Below, one piece after another: positions 13,160 through 25,800 of a DNA stretch of 64,000 bases. The translations under genes were made by a program, and so were the position numbers. The notes under the pieces are model-generated. The model had not been told where the DNA came from, did no database searches, and saw nothing but the letters and a program-made list of their open reading frames with translations. Numbering within the stretch: position 1 is the stretch's first letter; every line of letters begins with the position of its first letter. The stretch is from Ifrita kowaldi (Eukaryota; Chordata; Aves; Passeriformes; Cinclosomatidae), in the NCBI GenBank assembly GCA_013398055.1, contig VZRS01003930.1:5867-69866 (forward strand). The letters are read 5' to 3'.

Positions 13160-13882
13160 GAGGGTAGAGAGTGTACAGTGAGCTACAGGCTGGGGGCAGA
13201 GTGGCTGGAAAGCTGCCCAGCAGAAAAGGACCTGGAGGTGCTGGTCAGCAGTAGCTGAACATGAGCCAGCTGTGCCCAGGTGGGCAAGAAGGCCAATGGC
13301 ACCTGGCCTGTATCAGCAATAGTGTGGCAGCAGGACCAGGGCAGTGACCGTCCCCCTGTGCTGGGCACTGCTGAGGCCACACCTCAAATCCTGTGTTCAT
13401 TCAGTTTTGGGCCCCTCACTGCAAGAAGGACATTGAAGGGCTGGAGAGTGTCCAGAGAAGGGCAGTGAAGCTGGGGAAGGGTCTGGAGCACAAGTCCTGT
13501 GAGGAGCAGCTGAGGGAGCTGGGGGGGCTCAGCCTGGAGAAAAGGAGATTCGGGGGGAACCTCATCACTCTCTCCAACTCCCTGACAGGAGGGTGTAGCC
13601 AGGTGGGATTAAGCAATAGGAAAAGAAGAAATGGCCTCAAGTTTCACCAGGGAAGGTTTAGATCAGGTATGAGGAAACATTTCTTCACAGAAAGGGTTGT
13701 CAAGCATTGGAATAGGCTGCCCAGGGAAGGGGTGGAGTCACCATCCCTGGAGGTATTTAAAAGATGTGCAGATGTGGCACTGAGGGACATGGTTTAATGG
13801 CGGCCTCAGCAGTGCTGAGTTAATGGTTGGACTCAAAAATCTCAAAGGTCTTTTCTAACCTTAACAATACCATGATTCTATC
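13160..13882 (+). mobile_element. CR1 LINE 3' fragment with ORF2 C-terminal remnant
   Basis: This is the longest CR1 piece here, about 720 bases. An open frame at 13393-13797 (134 codons) encodes a recognisable decayed C-terminus of the CR1 ORF2 polyprotein, with 'GLESVQRRAVKLGKGLEHKS' early and 'FFTERVVKHWNRLPREGVES' late, and it ends just after 'VALRDMV'. The reverse transcriptase core is absent because of 5' truncation. After the stop come the short 3' UTR and an 'ACCATGATTCTATC' tail. It is a dead copy with no function inferred for the host. Confidence 0.96.
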
Positions 13883-16800
13883 TGGGGAAGAATTGACCAG
13901 TCGGAAGTATGTGAAGCCAGAACCTGTAATATCAGTTTTTATCCTGAAGTCAGGTACTTACTCCAGACAGTTCTAGACACCTAGTTTCAGTGCTGAAAAC
14001 TAGACAGCTAATCTCTCACATTTGCTAATGAAGAGCTCAGTGTTCTGGACTAAAAAGATTAGAGCTCCTGCAGGAGTCTCTCTCTTGTCACTATAGCAGG
14101 ATCTAGCTGACTAGGTACCATTTATTGATTACAAGTGAGGTACAACCATCTTATAAACCTTGAAATAACTCCACAATCAAAAAAACCCCAAGGAGAATGC
14201 ATTTATAAATAATGTTAAAAGTACTGCATTTGATATATTTTATTCTACACTAAGCTGTATCTTTAAACAAAAAGGTTACAACGGTAAACACTGTCTCAAT
14301 TTTAACATCGTAGTTACAGAGAAACCTGTCAACTGATGTTCTCTGCGCTCTCCCCCTTTCTAATTTTACAAATGCCATCATTTTGGGAGAGGGAGGGGAC
14401 AGAGGCAATAATGAGAAAAGAGAGATGTAGCTGCAGTGTCTGACTGCTAGCAAATAAATATACCCATTGATTTCTCCTTACACCATATTTCAGCAAGGTG
14501 ACTGCCTTTTTCCCTGTGTGTTAATTAAAGAGTTGTTGTAGAGGCAGTGAAGGCCCAGCCTTGCCATCACATTATCTCATGGGGTTTATGCAGAGGGCAG
14601 GATTAGACGCGGCTGATCTCACATCTTGTCCTGCTCTGAGTTGTAACAGCATCACAACTTCAGAGCACACAATGTGTGGGACCAGTCAGTGTCATTGCCA
14701 GACTTTGCCCTTGAGAAACCTGGAGATGTCAGCGTGTCCAGTTCCGTTCTTCCTTGTTTGGGCTTTCTCCGCAGTCTTCTGTCCCAGCCTTGAATGTTGC
14801 TGTAGTGTTTCAGAAAGCTGCTTCATGTGAAAATGGCCTGGCCTCTCCTAATTACAATAGCTCCTTGTTCTGCTGCCAAGAAAATAGCATCATCAGCTAC
14901 TTGGATTATACAGAATATTACAGAATAAAGACAACAACAGAAATACACTGTTATTTTTCCTTCCTTATATCCTGCCTTGTGACAGGAATCCCTCCCCCTG
15001 CTAAGTTCATTGGTTGACAATAAACAAAGATGCTTTTAACAGCTGTCTCACTATAGCCTCTGTCCTCTGTGGAGAGTAATACACTAGAGCCATAATAGTA
15101 TTTAAAAACTGGCTTACCATCATAGTTTTGATTTCTCAGTAAATTTCATTTGACTTACAACCTCTCCTATACAGAGATGATACCCTTTTCTTGCATCTAT
15201 GTACAATGGAACATCTACAAAGCAAATATTAAAGAATAGCTTAAATAATTTTAAACCATTTTGTTAACATCGGCAGAGGTAATTGTTCACTGAAGAGATA
15301 CAGTGTCACCACAAAACTCCAGAAGTGACCAGAAGTTGTAGTTTAACTTGGGGATTCGGGCTTGCTTCTGCCCTTCATTCCTATTAATAGAAGGTATTGT
15401 TTCCTCAATGTTTTTGGAAATCAGGTAAATGTATTTGGCTGAATATCAAATCCTGATTTATTAGAAATGCCTTTTTAAAAACCTTTAAAATTTGTCTACT
15501 TTGCCCAAGGGAAATGCTTTGAGAAAAGGATAAGAACTTCACTTTCCCTAGCTGTAGGTCACTAATTTTGATCAACAAAATTAAGATTTTTAATTTCCAA
15601 GGACGCCCTCTGTAGTCCACAGAGAGGAAGTGGATCTCACAGGGAATTCCTGATCAGAACTCTATCTCAGATATTCTGTGCCACCCTTCGGGGGGGCTTG
15701 TGGGAGAGGGGAGAGGGAGCAGAGAGGGAAAACTGTCTCAGACACCCTCTGCTGTATGTAAGGGGTGGATGTGCCTTGGTGATCCCAGTTTTTCAGTGCT
15801 GGAGGCTGGCTGTGGGCTCTCCTGGCAGGCTGCCATGCACAGATGCAGAGGGAGGTGCCAGTTTCACCCACTGTTGTGCCCTGTCTCCTCCAGAGCTGCT
15901 GCAGAAAGGATGGTGAGCTGGAACATCTTGTGAGTCCAACACCTGAATTTTGGGCCACCAGTTCAGCCATCTTTTGTTTGGAATATCAGTCCATCCTTTC
16001 TCTTTTACAGTTTCTCATTACACCTGTCTTTTGTTTTTCAAAAATATTGTAGATGAGGTATCTGACATTTTGGGGCAAGGTCTTCTTGCTACAGCGAGCA
16101 AATTACATGACATTAAGTTCTGACTAATGCTGTGTTCCAGTTGTGGTTGTCAGCTGTGGGTGATAATGTCTGCATTCGGAAGGCACTTACTGTGCCTTTG
16201 CACATGAAGAACGGTCTCAGGAACATGCTCCAGCACTGCAGCCCCTCTGCCCTGCCACGTGCTGTCCCCACAGCTGTCTCAGGCTGCCCATGAGGGGCCT
16301 GGTCACCTGGATTTATGAGAATGGAGTTGCTCAGCTGTTTGAAGTGTGGGTGCATATTCACCCATACCCTGGATTCAAATATTCAAAATGTCACAGTTTT
16401 GGATGAACCCAAAACTGGACTTCAGATGAGTCACCAAGAGACTTCAAGGTGCACTGACTGATTTAGACAATTCTCTAGGTGGGCATTGACCTCCTGCATC
16501 TTCGTGATGAGAGTCCTGCAATTTGATGTTCTTTTGCACTGCACTGCTCCATCTTCTTACTTTTTATTGAACTTTTACTCAAACAGAATGTTGTAAGTAT
16601 CTGCATCTTGAAATTAATTGCTGGATTCTTTAGTATTCATCATTCTCATCTGATAAAATTGCTCAGCTCTTCTACAGCAATTGAGACATAGAAAACTTCC
16701 TTGATTCTGAAATGCTGGTGGGTACAGAAGTCAGAAGGTTACTGTCTCTTCTGACTGCAATGGCTGTGCAGTTGCTTTTGCTGTCACCAGTGTTTATTAA

Positions 16801-18240
16801 TAGATACTATTGGTCTTTCTCTTCTCATTTAGCCTGGTAGCCTAATGTTTAAAGTAGTTGAGAATCAGATTTTACTTAAAGAACATTTCATTTATTGAAG
16901 GCTATTTGAAATTACTGGTTTAATGAATGTATTGCAACTTAGCCAATAACCAATAACCTATAACCTCATCTTCTTTCTGTGCAGTTCCAATTCTGCGTAA
17001 CAAAGAGAGGGCCATATGTATCCAGGGGAAACTGAATCACTTAAGCAGAAAATAAAGTCTGTCAAAACACTACATAAATGCTGTACATGCACCTTTTTTA
17101 ATTGAGTTGGGTAAACTGAGAGATTTCCAGTGTATTCTGAACGTCTAATCCCTGGACCAAGTCAAAAAATGATCTGCCACTCCACAAGCTAAAATGCAAG
17201 TCACAGGTCAAACAATTAGTCCTTTAACGGAACAGTGAATATGTGCAAATTGGTGATGGTTTTAGAGCTCTTTGATTCAAGTCATCTCATGGATTTGGTT
17301 TATTGATTAAGAAATGCTGCATCAGGAACTTTGCTGCCACCCTCCCCACAGAGATGGAACCTAACGTTCTGAAGTACAGGCTGTCATGAAAAGAGTTTGA
17401 GGTTTACAGAGCTAAGCAGAGGTGTGCCTGTATCCAAGAGCAGATCTTATGGTACATCAGGCTTAGCACATGCAAAAGACCTCCAATATTTCTATCTTGT
17501 AATGAGGGCTTTAAAAACCTCCTCTCATAAGGAAAAGACTTGAAGGGAGGGGAAGAAGCTTCTTAGTGATTCCTTTCAGTGGGTCACTGCTCTGCAGTGG
17601 CTCTCTAAGCTGCTATGGATTTTAACATTTTCTCAAGCACAGCTGGGCTATTTTTCTTCCCCTGGCATTTCTCATTCAGATATAAATAGCTACTAGAGCA
17701 ATATTACCAAGAATATCTTTAAAGAAATAACTGATGAAGCCATAAAAAAAAAATCTTGAACTAAAGCTTTTCAGAATGACTGCTATCATTTTCATGTCTC
17801 TGTTCTGAGTGCTCATGAGTCTATCTAGGAACTGTAAATTTAGGGAAAGAAATAGTAAGGTGTATGATGAGTACAGCAGATGGGATATTTAGTGTATCTT
17901 TTTCAGAGATTCTTTTTCTTAATGCAGCATTATTTCTGTCAAAATTGAAATGTTTTGAAAAAGATGCTAAGTTGATTTAAGTCTGTTCAAAGGAGAACTG
18001 ATAAAGCATTAAAAAGTCCAGCAAAGAATATTTTTACCATTTAAGTTTTTTTTTTTTAAATGTGAAATGTGTTATTTAAAATAATAAAAGAAATCTAAAC
18101 TCTAGGAAATGTATTGCAACAACAGAACAACAAAATATATTAGGTTTAAATGGGAAAAAAATTAAATTGGGAGAAAAAAATTCTATGAAACAGAAAATCC
18201 AGCTCCCGGCCAGGTCTGTTTAGTGACAATTTCCTAAGTC
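13883..18240. other. Intergenic DNA, nothing recognised
   Basis: No recognised gene. A somewhat GC-richer patch lies at 15660-15920 with overlapping short frames on both strands and no family signature. A short AATAACC tandem (three imperfect units) occurs at 16943-16965. A-runs and T-runs occur near 17747 and 18047. Confidence 0.6.
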
Positions 18241-18300
18241 TGCAAATACTTTTGATTCATAGAATCATGAGTCATGATTCTGTAAATACTTTTGATTGAT
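18241..18300. repeat. 20-bp direct repeats flanking a 21-bp palindrome
   Basis: Two near-identical 20-mers of the form TGYAAATACTTTTGATTSAT lie at 18241-18260 and 18281-18300. Between them, 18261-18281 is a perfect inverted repeat with 10-base arms (AGAATCATGA / TCATGATTCT) around a single G. Its centre is TGAGTCA, the classical AP-1 core. The arm 'ATAGAATCATGA' also resembles a CR1 3' tail, so the unit may have a transposon origin. Confidence 0.9.
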
Positions 18301-18570
18301 GGTTTTAAAGAGAGAGAAGATTCTTAAATGTCAACTCACAAATGCAAGTGGATTAAGATCTCCTGAGCCACCTGCTTGTTTTACAGGGGACGACTTGAAC
18401 ATTGTGTGGAAGCCCTGTTCCACATGTTCCTCGAAATGGTGCCTCAGCACTGAAGCTTAGTTGTGCCCTTCTCTGAAAACTGGGTGGAGAGATTTTCCTA
18501 AGCTGTAAATATCTATGGTCTCAGACTAATTATGCTTTTGCAAAGCATAAGGCTCTCAATTACCTGAAGT

Positions 18571-18875
18571 GTAGGTTGCTGTTGTGCAGGAGGAAGGGGA
18601 AATGTTTGGAGTGATGGTGTTTTGTCTTGCCAAGTTACGTGTGATGGAGCCCGGCATTCCTGGGGATGGCTGGACACCTGCCCATGGGCAGTGGTGAATG
18701 AATTTCTTGTTTTGCTTTGCTTGTGCACATGGCTTTTGCTTTCCCCATTAAACTGTCTTTATCTCAACCCACAAGTGTTCTCACTTTTACCCTTCTGATT
18801 CTCTCCCGCATCCCACTGAGGGGGAGTGAGCGCGTGGCTGTGCAGTACTTAGGTGCTGGCTGGGGTTAAACTTCT
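18571..18875 (-). mobile_element. Partial avian endogenous-retrovirus LTR
   Basis: On the minus strand this resembles the 5' part of a widespread avian ERV LTR. It starts with 'GTTTAACCCCAGCCAGCACC' near 18870, continues through 'GGGATGCGGGAGAGAATCAG' and 'TTGAGATAAAGACAGTTTAA', and ends near 18571. The remaining LTR and all internal retroviral genes are absent, so it is a truncated solo LTR relic. The family assignment is from memory of avian LTRs and I cannot name the exact subfamily. Confidence 0.8.
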
Positions 18876-21800
18876 GTGTATTTAAAATTGGATATTACCT
18901 TTGAAGCCTAAAGAACATGTCAGATCAGCTGTTACCGCATCTCACATGTCACCATGGAGTGCCACAAGGTAGGTCTCACTGGGAGCTGGCCAGGGCTGGC
19001 AGCAGAAAGCTGGGGAACTGTTATTATGAAGACCACCTTCATAACTGGGAGAAGTGTTGGTGGAGGCAGAAGCTTTTAGTGTGAACGAAGCAGAGCCCAT
19101 TCATTAGCTCTTCTTGTTATGTGGAAATTCAAATATGGAATAAAAAGGACTAGTACTGTGCAACTAGTTGCTGTGCAATGAGCATTGCACCATGCTTTGA
19201 CTGCAACACCCACCAAGTGTAATAACCACCTATTGGCCAGATTATCTTTTTCCTCTGGGGATTTTGACCTATTTCCTGTTGAAACAGAGTTTTCCTGTGT
19301 TGCATCCATGTATTTCTCATTACTCTGTAAGTTGAAGTAGAAATATAGTCTGACAAATTAATTAGCTAGAGTTCTCCTATGTAGGAGACCATGTAGGAGT
19401 GTGTAGACCTTAGAGGAATATTTGTCACCAAATGAGCATGTCTGTGCTAGTTCAAAATGCCCTTCAAGTGATGTCTGAATTACTTCTCTGTTCAAATGAG
19501 TTACTCCTTCTTGTGGGTGGAATCAAGAATCTTGTCCTTCACCTTAATTTGTATACAGCAGATTCATGGCCGTGTAACTTAGTCATGTGAAGGAATGCAG
19601 ATAACACCTCCCTTGTACACCATGCAGAGCTGTTGTAAGCCAAGGAGTTGTACAGCTAACAGACTAGTAAAACCAGGCCTGGAATGTCTACCAAAACAAT
19701 CAGGTTGCAAACTCTGCATAGTCAGGTTAAAAATCTAATTTAGCTATTTGTATGGGTTCTTAGTCATACATGTAATGTGTGCAAGTTCACATTAAAGTTA
19801 GAGTTAATTACATCTCGCAACTCATCCATCTAAATGAACAATGCTTTGCTTAATGCAGCTTTGTTTTTATAAATGTCCTCCCATTATGCAGCAACTGAAT
19901 ATTCCTGTTTTACCTTGGCTTTTGTGTGTGGGAGAGGCACTCTGGAAACTAAATATATCCAGTATTAATTAAACTGTATCTCGGAAGGACAGCAGGATAA
20001 TTCTTCTTTATAGTTTTATAATGAGATTTGCCTGTACATGAAAAAAGCTCAGCCATTCAACATTTTTAGTTCAATTTTAGGTCTATCTTTACATCAGTGA
20101 GAGTGAGCAACAATTGGCTCCTATATTTTACAACCTGGTACTTAGGAAAAAAGACTGTTTTTGAAATTGAGTTTTGTAAATACTCAGAAAACAGGAAGAA
20201 ACAATGCACAGGGAAAGGGGAAATGGAGAACAAAACATGGAGGAAATAATAGACATTTTTGGCATCTAAAGAAATGGGAGGGAGAGAAATACCCGTGAAA
20301 TACAAATCTGAACGTGAATATCTTGCTGGATCCTAAGAATGGCTTGCAGTATGTTAGATCATAATTTTCCTTCTCTGCTATGTCTCTTGCCCTGTTAATA
20401 CCCCACATATCCCACATTTGATGGCCTTTGTGCTTACCTCCCTTCCTCGTGCCCCATATGAGCCAGCAAACTTACCCTGGCTCCCCTTGGAGCCCACAAA
20501 GCTGGCACATCCCATGGTTTGTGCCACGAGCTGTCTGCAGAGGGTTTCCATCATCCAGGCTACAGCTGGTGGCTCTGACTCAGAAATGCCGAACACGAGG
20601 GCTGGTTTTTGCTCTCAGTTGTCTGCAGTAACCATGGAAAGGTTTCACTTCTGCCTTGGATTCAACAGAATGCCACCACACCTGGAGGTGTTGTGAACTG
20701 AATGCTCTGAACCCAGCTGACTGGAATTTTCCCACTGAAGTACTCTACCTAGAAATGAGAGAAGTCCCCAGTTTACTTCACTTGTCACACAGGTACCCTG
20801 TTATTCATAACAGTTGTGTTTATTCCTTGAACAAAGCAGTTTAGCCACTTCTGTAGCCCAGGGATGAGGACAGGGACAGCCTTGCAAATCGTGCTGAGGT
20901 TGTTAAGAGGCAGAACCCCTCCAGCTGTTTCGTCTGTCCTGTCCCTACCACAGCTGGCCTGGAGGGGTGGAGCACCTGCATGTGTCTCAGTACAAAGTCT
21001 TCTTTCTTGGCCCAAACCAGCTTTTGTCAGCACTTTAAAGAAAATTGCTGGACTTTGCATCTGAGTCATGTACACACAGTGCCAGCAGCTGCTTTTCTGC
21101 GGGGATGGCTTTCCTTGGCAAACATGTGATAGCAAATTGTGGAGGGCCTAGAAACAGAAGGAGGAAATAATTCATGAGTTTGCCAAGACTTCCAGACTTC
21201 TTTCCATGGTATTTCAGAAGTCAATCCTTAGCCCCATGTAACAGACAACAGACATCTATGACAAACATTCTCAACCAAATGAAAAAATGTGTGGTAAGCA
21301 AGCACCAAAGATTACAAATATATATTTTGCAAAACTGCCTGTAATTATGCAAAGTGAATTTTATGCAAAAAGCGGCGCCACCTAAATGGCAACATAACAT
21401 ATGCACACGTTCAAAAAAGACAGTCTTTTCAAACAAACTATTGCCACGGTCATGCAATAGCTGGAGTCTTCAATTACAAGTTAATCTATCCTAGTAAAAT
21501 GAATTCTTTAATGTGGGGATTGGTTTTTTTTGTTGTTGTTTTTCACTACTAAGAGTTTCTGCTCTTCCAAGTTGAAACAGTAAAGAGGCATTATAGGAGA
21601 AGGTAGAGGTACCTCCATGTGTGGCAACATGACAGTAGTTTTGCTGCAGCTTTCCACTTGGCAAGGTAAAAAATCCACCATTAGATGTCTCAGGTGTTAC
21701 CAAAGCAGGCATTCATTTCTCACCTTAAACTCAAGCACAAGCAGTAACTTTTGTACTAGCAAGAACCCTGATAGTTATGGTTTTCTCCAAATCACCCTCT

Positions 21801-22600
21801 TTTCTGTGTTTCCTGGCAAGTAGAATTGGTCTTGTGGCATTGGGCTGCAGTGCTTTGCCGCAGACCCAGAGAGAGCAGGACTGTTCTGTTCCAGCCATGT
21901 GCTGCCTGCTCTTGTACCATGGTGCATTTTCTTCACGCAGCCTCCCCAGAGAGCTGGACTAAAGATACAGCTTGTGGTTCAGAGTGAAACTGCCTCGAAG
22001 AGCAGGAGACAAGTTTACACAGGTTGTGAACCCAGATGTCCATTATCTAGTTGGTGCAATGAGCCAGCTGGCTTTGTACTGCCTGTGTTTTGAAAGATTC
22101 CAGAACAGCCCGTGGAGAGGGTTTTAGATGTGTTGGTGCAGGTGCAGTGATAGCTGTGTCAGAACCAGAAGGTGTTGCAACTTCCTAAGTAGTAATAATA
22201 GATGGGTTGATGCCATCTACTTCCCTAGTTTATCTTTTCCTGCTTTGTCATAAGGGTGTCTGTCTGGAAGGGCTAGAAAGCGGAAGACTCTTCAGTTTTG
22301 AAATATTTGCAATTGTAAGCAGCCGAGAAGGAAATGAGCACTAACTCTTGACAGAGGCAGAGTGCTACCCTGCAGTCTGAGTGACAAGCTGGGGTCCAAG
22401 CTCCACTACACAGAAGGGGGAGTAGTGGTTTTGAAAGTTAAGAGTCTCAGTTGGCCTTTATAAGTTCTCCTGGTCATCTGTGAAAGTCTTAGGGATGTTA
22501 CTGTCAGTAAAGACATAGCATTCATGAACCTAAGTTTAGATCACTTTAAAAAGTATAGCAGGCATGAAGAATGGATCAAAATTGAATGTATCAGAAGAAG
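18876..22600. other. Intergenic DNA, nothing recognised
   Basis: AT-rich DNA with moderate GC patches at 20418-20640 and 20860-21130. Overlapping frames of up to 116 codons occur on both strands there, none with a recognised domain. No transposon body is recognised. Confidence 0.55.
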
Positions 22601-22602
22601 TG

Positions 22603-22689
22603 ACACTGATTCTGAGAAAATAGATACCTTCATCTAGGGCCTTTCAACACTGATTCTGAGGAAATAGATGCCTTCATCTAGGGGCTTTC
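22603..22689. repeat. Tandem duplication, 44-bp unit
   Basis: Two copies start at 22603 and 22647, each beginning 'ACACTGATTCTGAG' and ending near 'CATCTAGGG'. They differ at only a few positions, so the duplication is fairly recent. Confidence 0.93.
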
Positions 22690-22758
22690 TAGATGAGTCC
22701 TCAAATCCATGACCACTTGAGTCAAAATTGACTCTACAATCCATAAAACCTGGTCTTA

Positions 22759-22815
22759 AAGTAAAGATCCCAGAGCCAAAGTTTTCCAAGTAAAGATCCC
22801 AGAGCAAAAGTTTTT
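22759..22815. repeat. Tandem duplication, 29-bp unit
   Basis: Copies starting at 22759 and 22788 share 'AAGTAAAGATCCCAGAGC' followed by a run ending in 'AAAGTTTT'. It lies only 70 bases after another tandem duplication. Confidence 0.92.
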
Positions 22816-25800
22816 GTTCCACTGAATTTACCTAGTGAAGATCCAAACTCATGTCATTGTGTGCATTAGTAAATATACCCTTTGAATCACAGAACCTTAC
22901 ACAAAGATGTTGAATTTGTCCATTACATTGATCCACGTGTCTCCTCTGTGGTGACCAGAGTCCACTAGAATAAAGAACAATTTGAATTATTTGTTATCAT
23001 ATAGCTGAAAGAAAACAAACAACAACAACAACAGAACTCCCATATCATAAAAATGTGTTTATCTGAACTTGTCACCTTACTATAGATGCACAGTTGGTGG
23101 ATGGGGATTCCCAAGTCTCTTGTTCTGTTTCTCTTGCTCTGTCACCATGTGTGTGGAACTCCTGTTTCCAGTGCAGCAGTGTGACTTTTTGACAGGCCAT
23201 GAAGGTGTGTTTGCAAAGGCTCCCAGTGTGGTGGGACACTGTGTCCTGGTCACTTCCCACGCTGCACTCTGCACAGTTTCCACACTGGTCACCTTCCTAA
23301 CCTGGTGCAGAGGGCTGCTTGCCCTCATAGTGTGGGGTTTTCCCCACAGTCCCTCCTTGTGATTGTGTCCTCCTGCAGTTAATGCTCTGCCATCCCTGCA
23401 CTCTGTTTAGCCATTCCATGTCCCAGCCTTGGTTAACAAAAGTAGAGCCCTCAGAATGAATGGCTTTGCCCACATTTCTACATGGACAACTAAACTAAGT
23501 GTACGAAACTCTGCCTCCTTGTAATGCTGACCACCTACTAAAAATAAACCTTCTCTGTCTCTGCCTTCATGCTTAGATAATCAGTCCCCATCCTTTTCAT
23601 GTGATGAACTATTTTATTGTCTCAATTTTGTCCATTTTTATAACAAACACTTCCCTTAGGTTTCTGCCTTTGGAGTTTTTCTTGTTTCATTGACTCTCTG
23701 GAATACAATATCGAGCTTGTTTTAAATTGCAAAGTGTGCCCATGTGTAGTGTGCCTCAATGAAACATGCATGAACTGCTGTTCCGAGCAGCTCCCGCTGT
23801 CAATCCAGACACAGTGTTTCTGAGGAGGCTGCTGCTCCCAAGTTCCCCAAAAGCACTGCCTGATGTCACCACCTCAGTTCCTGTCTCCATTTAAAGCCAT
23901 GGATTCTCCCTCTCCAGAGTTAACCCTTGCTTTAGCTGTTCAGTCCTAGCTAGTGTAGCACTCCCCCGCTTCTGCACATTCAGTTCCATGGCAGCAAAGC
24001 TTACCCCGAGGATGGTTTTCCTTGGAAACGTGTACCAAATGTGTAACAGTGTAAGAAGCCGAATAGAGTTTTACCAGTGAATACTAAACATCATCAATGA
24101 AAGTCCCCACTGAGAAGCAAGTGCCACTGGAGATCATTTCTCAAACAGTATGACTAATGCAATTTATGACCCTGTCTCATCTCCTCAGGCTCCTGTTTAG
24201 CTAATGTGTCATCCTTTCAATCTTATGTTTCACCCCAGCTGTCCGTGTTTTTACATTTAAAGGCTTTGCATGTGCTGTGCCTGATACTGTAGTAGTAAAG
24301 GTCACTAAGCTGACTTTACTATTAGGTGGGTTTCATTTTTATATACCAAACGTGATGAGGAAGACTCACAGTGAAATCTGTTGACAAGATCAGCTTTAAA
24401 TGTTGAACGTATTAAATGACTTTGCTTTCAGTTGCTCTTCTCAGGACAAGGGGGACTGGAAATCTCATTAGAATATATAAAGTGACAGATTTTGCGGTGC
24501 TAAGTGTGCTCTTGGAGCCCAATACTGTCCCTCATGTGAATACACAAAGAGTAAAGCTGCATATTTATTTGAAGATTGTCCTACAGCAGTGTCTAGAGCA
24601 GCCACTGACAACAGCTACAACCACCCTTAATGCATCTCTAAGAGGGTTAATAGCAATAAAGGGGTCTTAAAGTGCTATTATATATTGTTTAAAAACTTCC
24701 TTTTGCTTTCTTTCTGGTAGGTAACGTCCCCCAAAACACTTTTTTGTTTTCTCTTATGCCTTCTGCCTTACAAAACTGCTATTGTTGCAGTCAGTAAATG
24801 TGGAGAGACACCATGGGTCATTGAAATAACATGGAGAATACATTCTTTTCTGATAAAAATATATTTTAGAAACCATTTCGTTTCTGCATGCAGGTAAAAA
24901 ATACATGATGGTGTGAGCCTGACCATGCAAACATCAGTAATATTTTGTATCTACTTGATTTTTTACATATAATATGTTACAGTCAGTAATAAGATACAAA
25001 CCAAACTGACACTTAATCAAGAAAATGAAGGACATGTCCCATAACTGGATATAAAAGAGAGAAAACCACTCAGGGAATGCAAAAATGTAAACATGCAGTT
25101 CCTTTTGAGGAAATTTCTACACCTTTTACTCAGCAGTTTCATGTGATCCAGACTGAGAGCTATTAAGTTAAAAAAAATATATTTAAATAGGCTGAGGGCA
25201 TGGAATTTTTAGGCTTTAAAAATCCTACAAGATCCTATTAAAATCTTTTCTTGGGCAAAAAAAGAAAAAGAAAAAGCTGTAATTAAATCCTGCTATGGAG
25301 GTCAGAGTCATTTGTGAGGGACTGCCTGATCTTTCCTTAACTTTTTTATGGGATGAATACAATGAAACTTATGCTAATGCCCACCATGGTCTATAGAAAA
25401 CTGCCTGTCTACAGCTAGGTCATCTGAAAATTAAGAGTTATAAGGGAAAAAAAAAAACCACAAAAAGAGGCAAACTCCCATCTAAATTTTTAGACAAAGA
25501 AATTGTCATCAGAAAAGTTTCCTGAGTGCTGAGGAAGCTCTTTCTGTGTGTGTGCTTCAACCCTGCCAGGGCTGAATACCTAGGAACATTCCTTAAAAGG
25601 GAAGCAGTGGTATTCCCCAGTTCATCTTCCCAGAGAGCACTTGATAGCTGAGCTCCAAGCATGCTGATGGGGTGAATCAACATGGCATGCAGAGCCTTGG
25701 GTTCTTCATTTAAAAATACAGCCACTGAGGAAGGCAGTAATGATGTTTGTTCCTTACTTAAGCTCCTCATATTTATTGTCCCTTGAGTTCTGCTCCCTCC

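Noticed and set aside
13393..13797. 134-codon + frame as a host gene
   Set aside because: It is the decayed C-terminus of CR1 ORF2 and belongs to the transposon.
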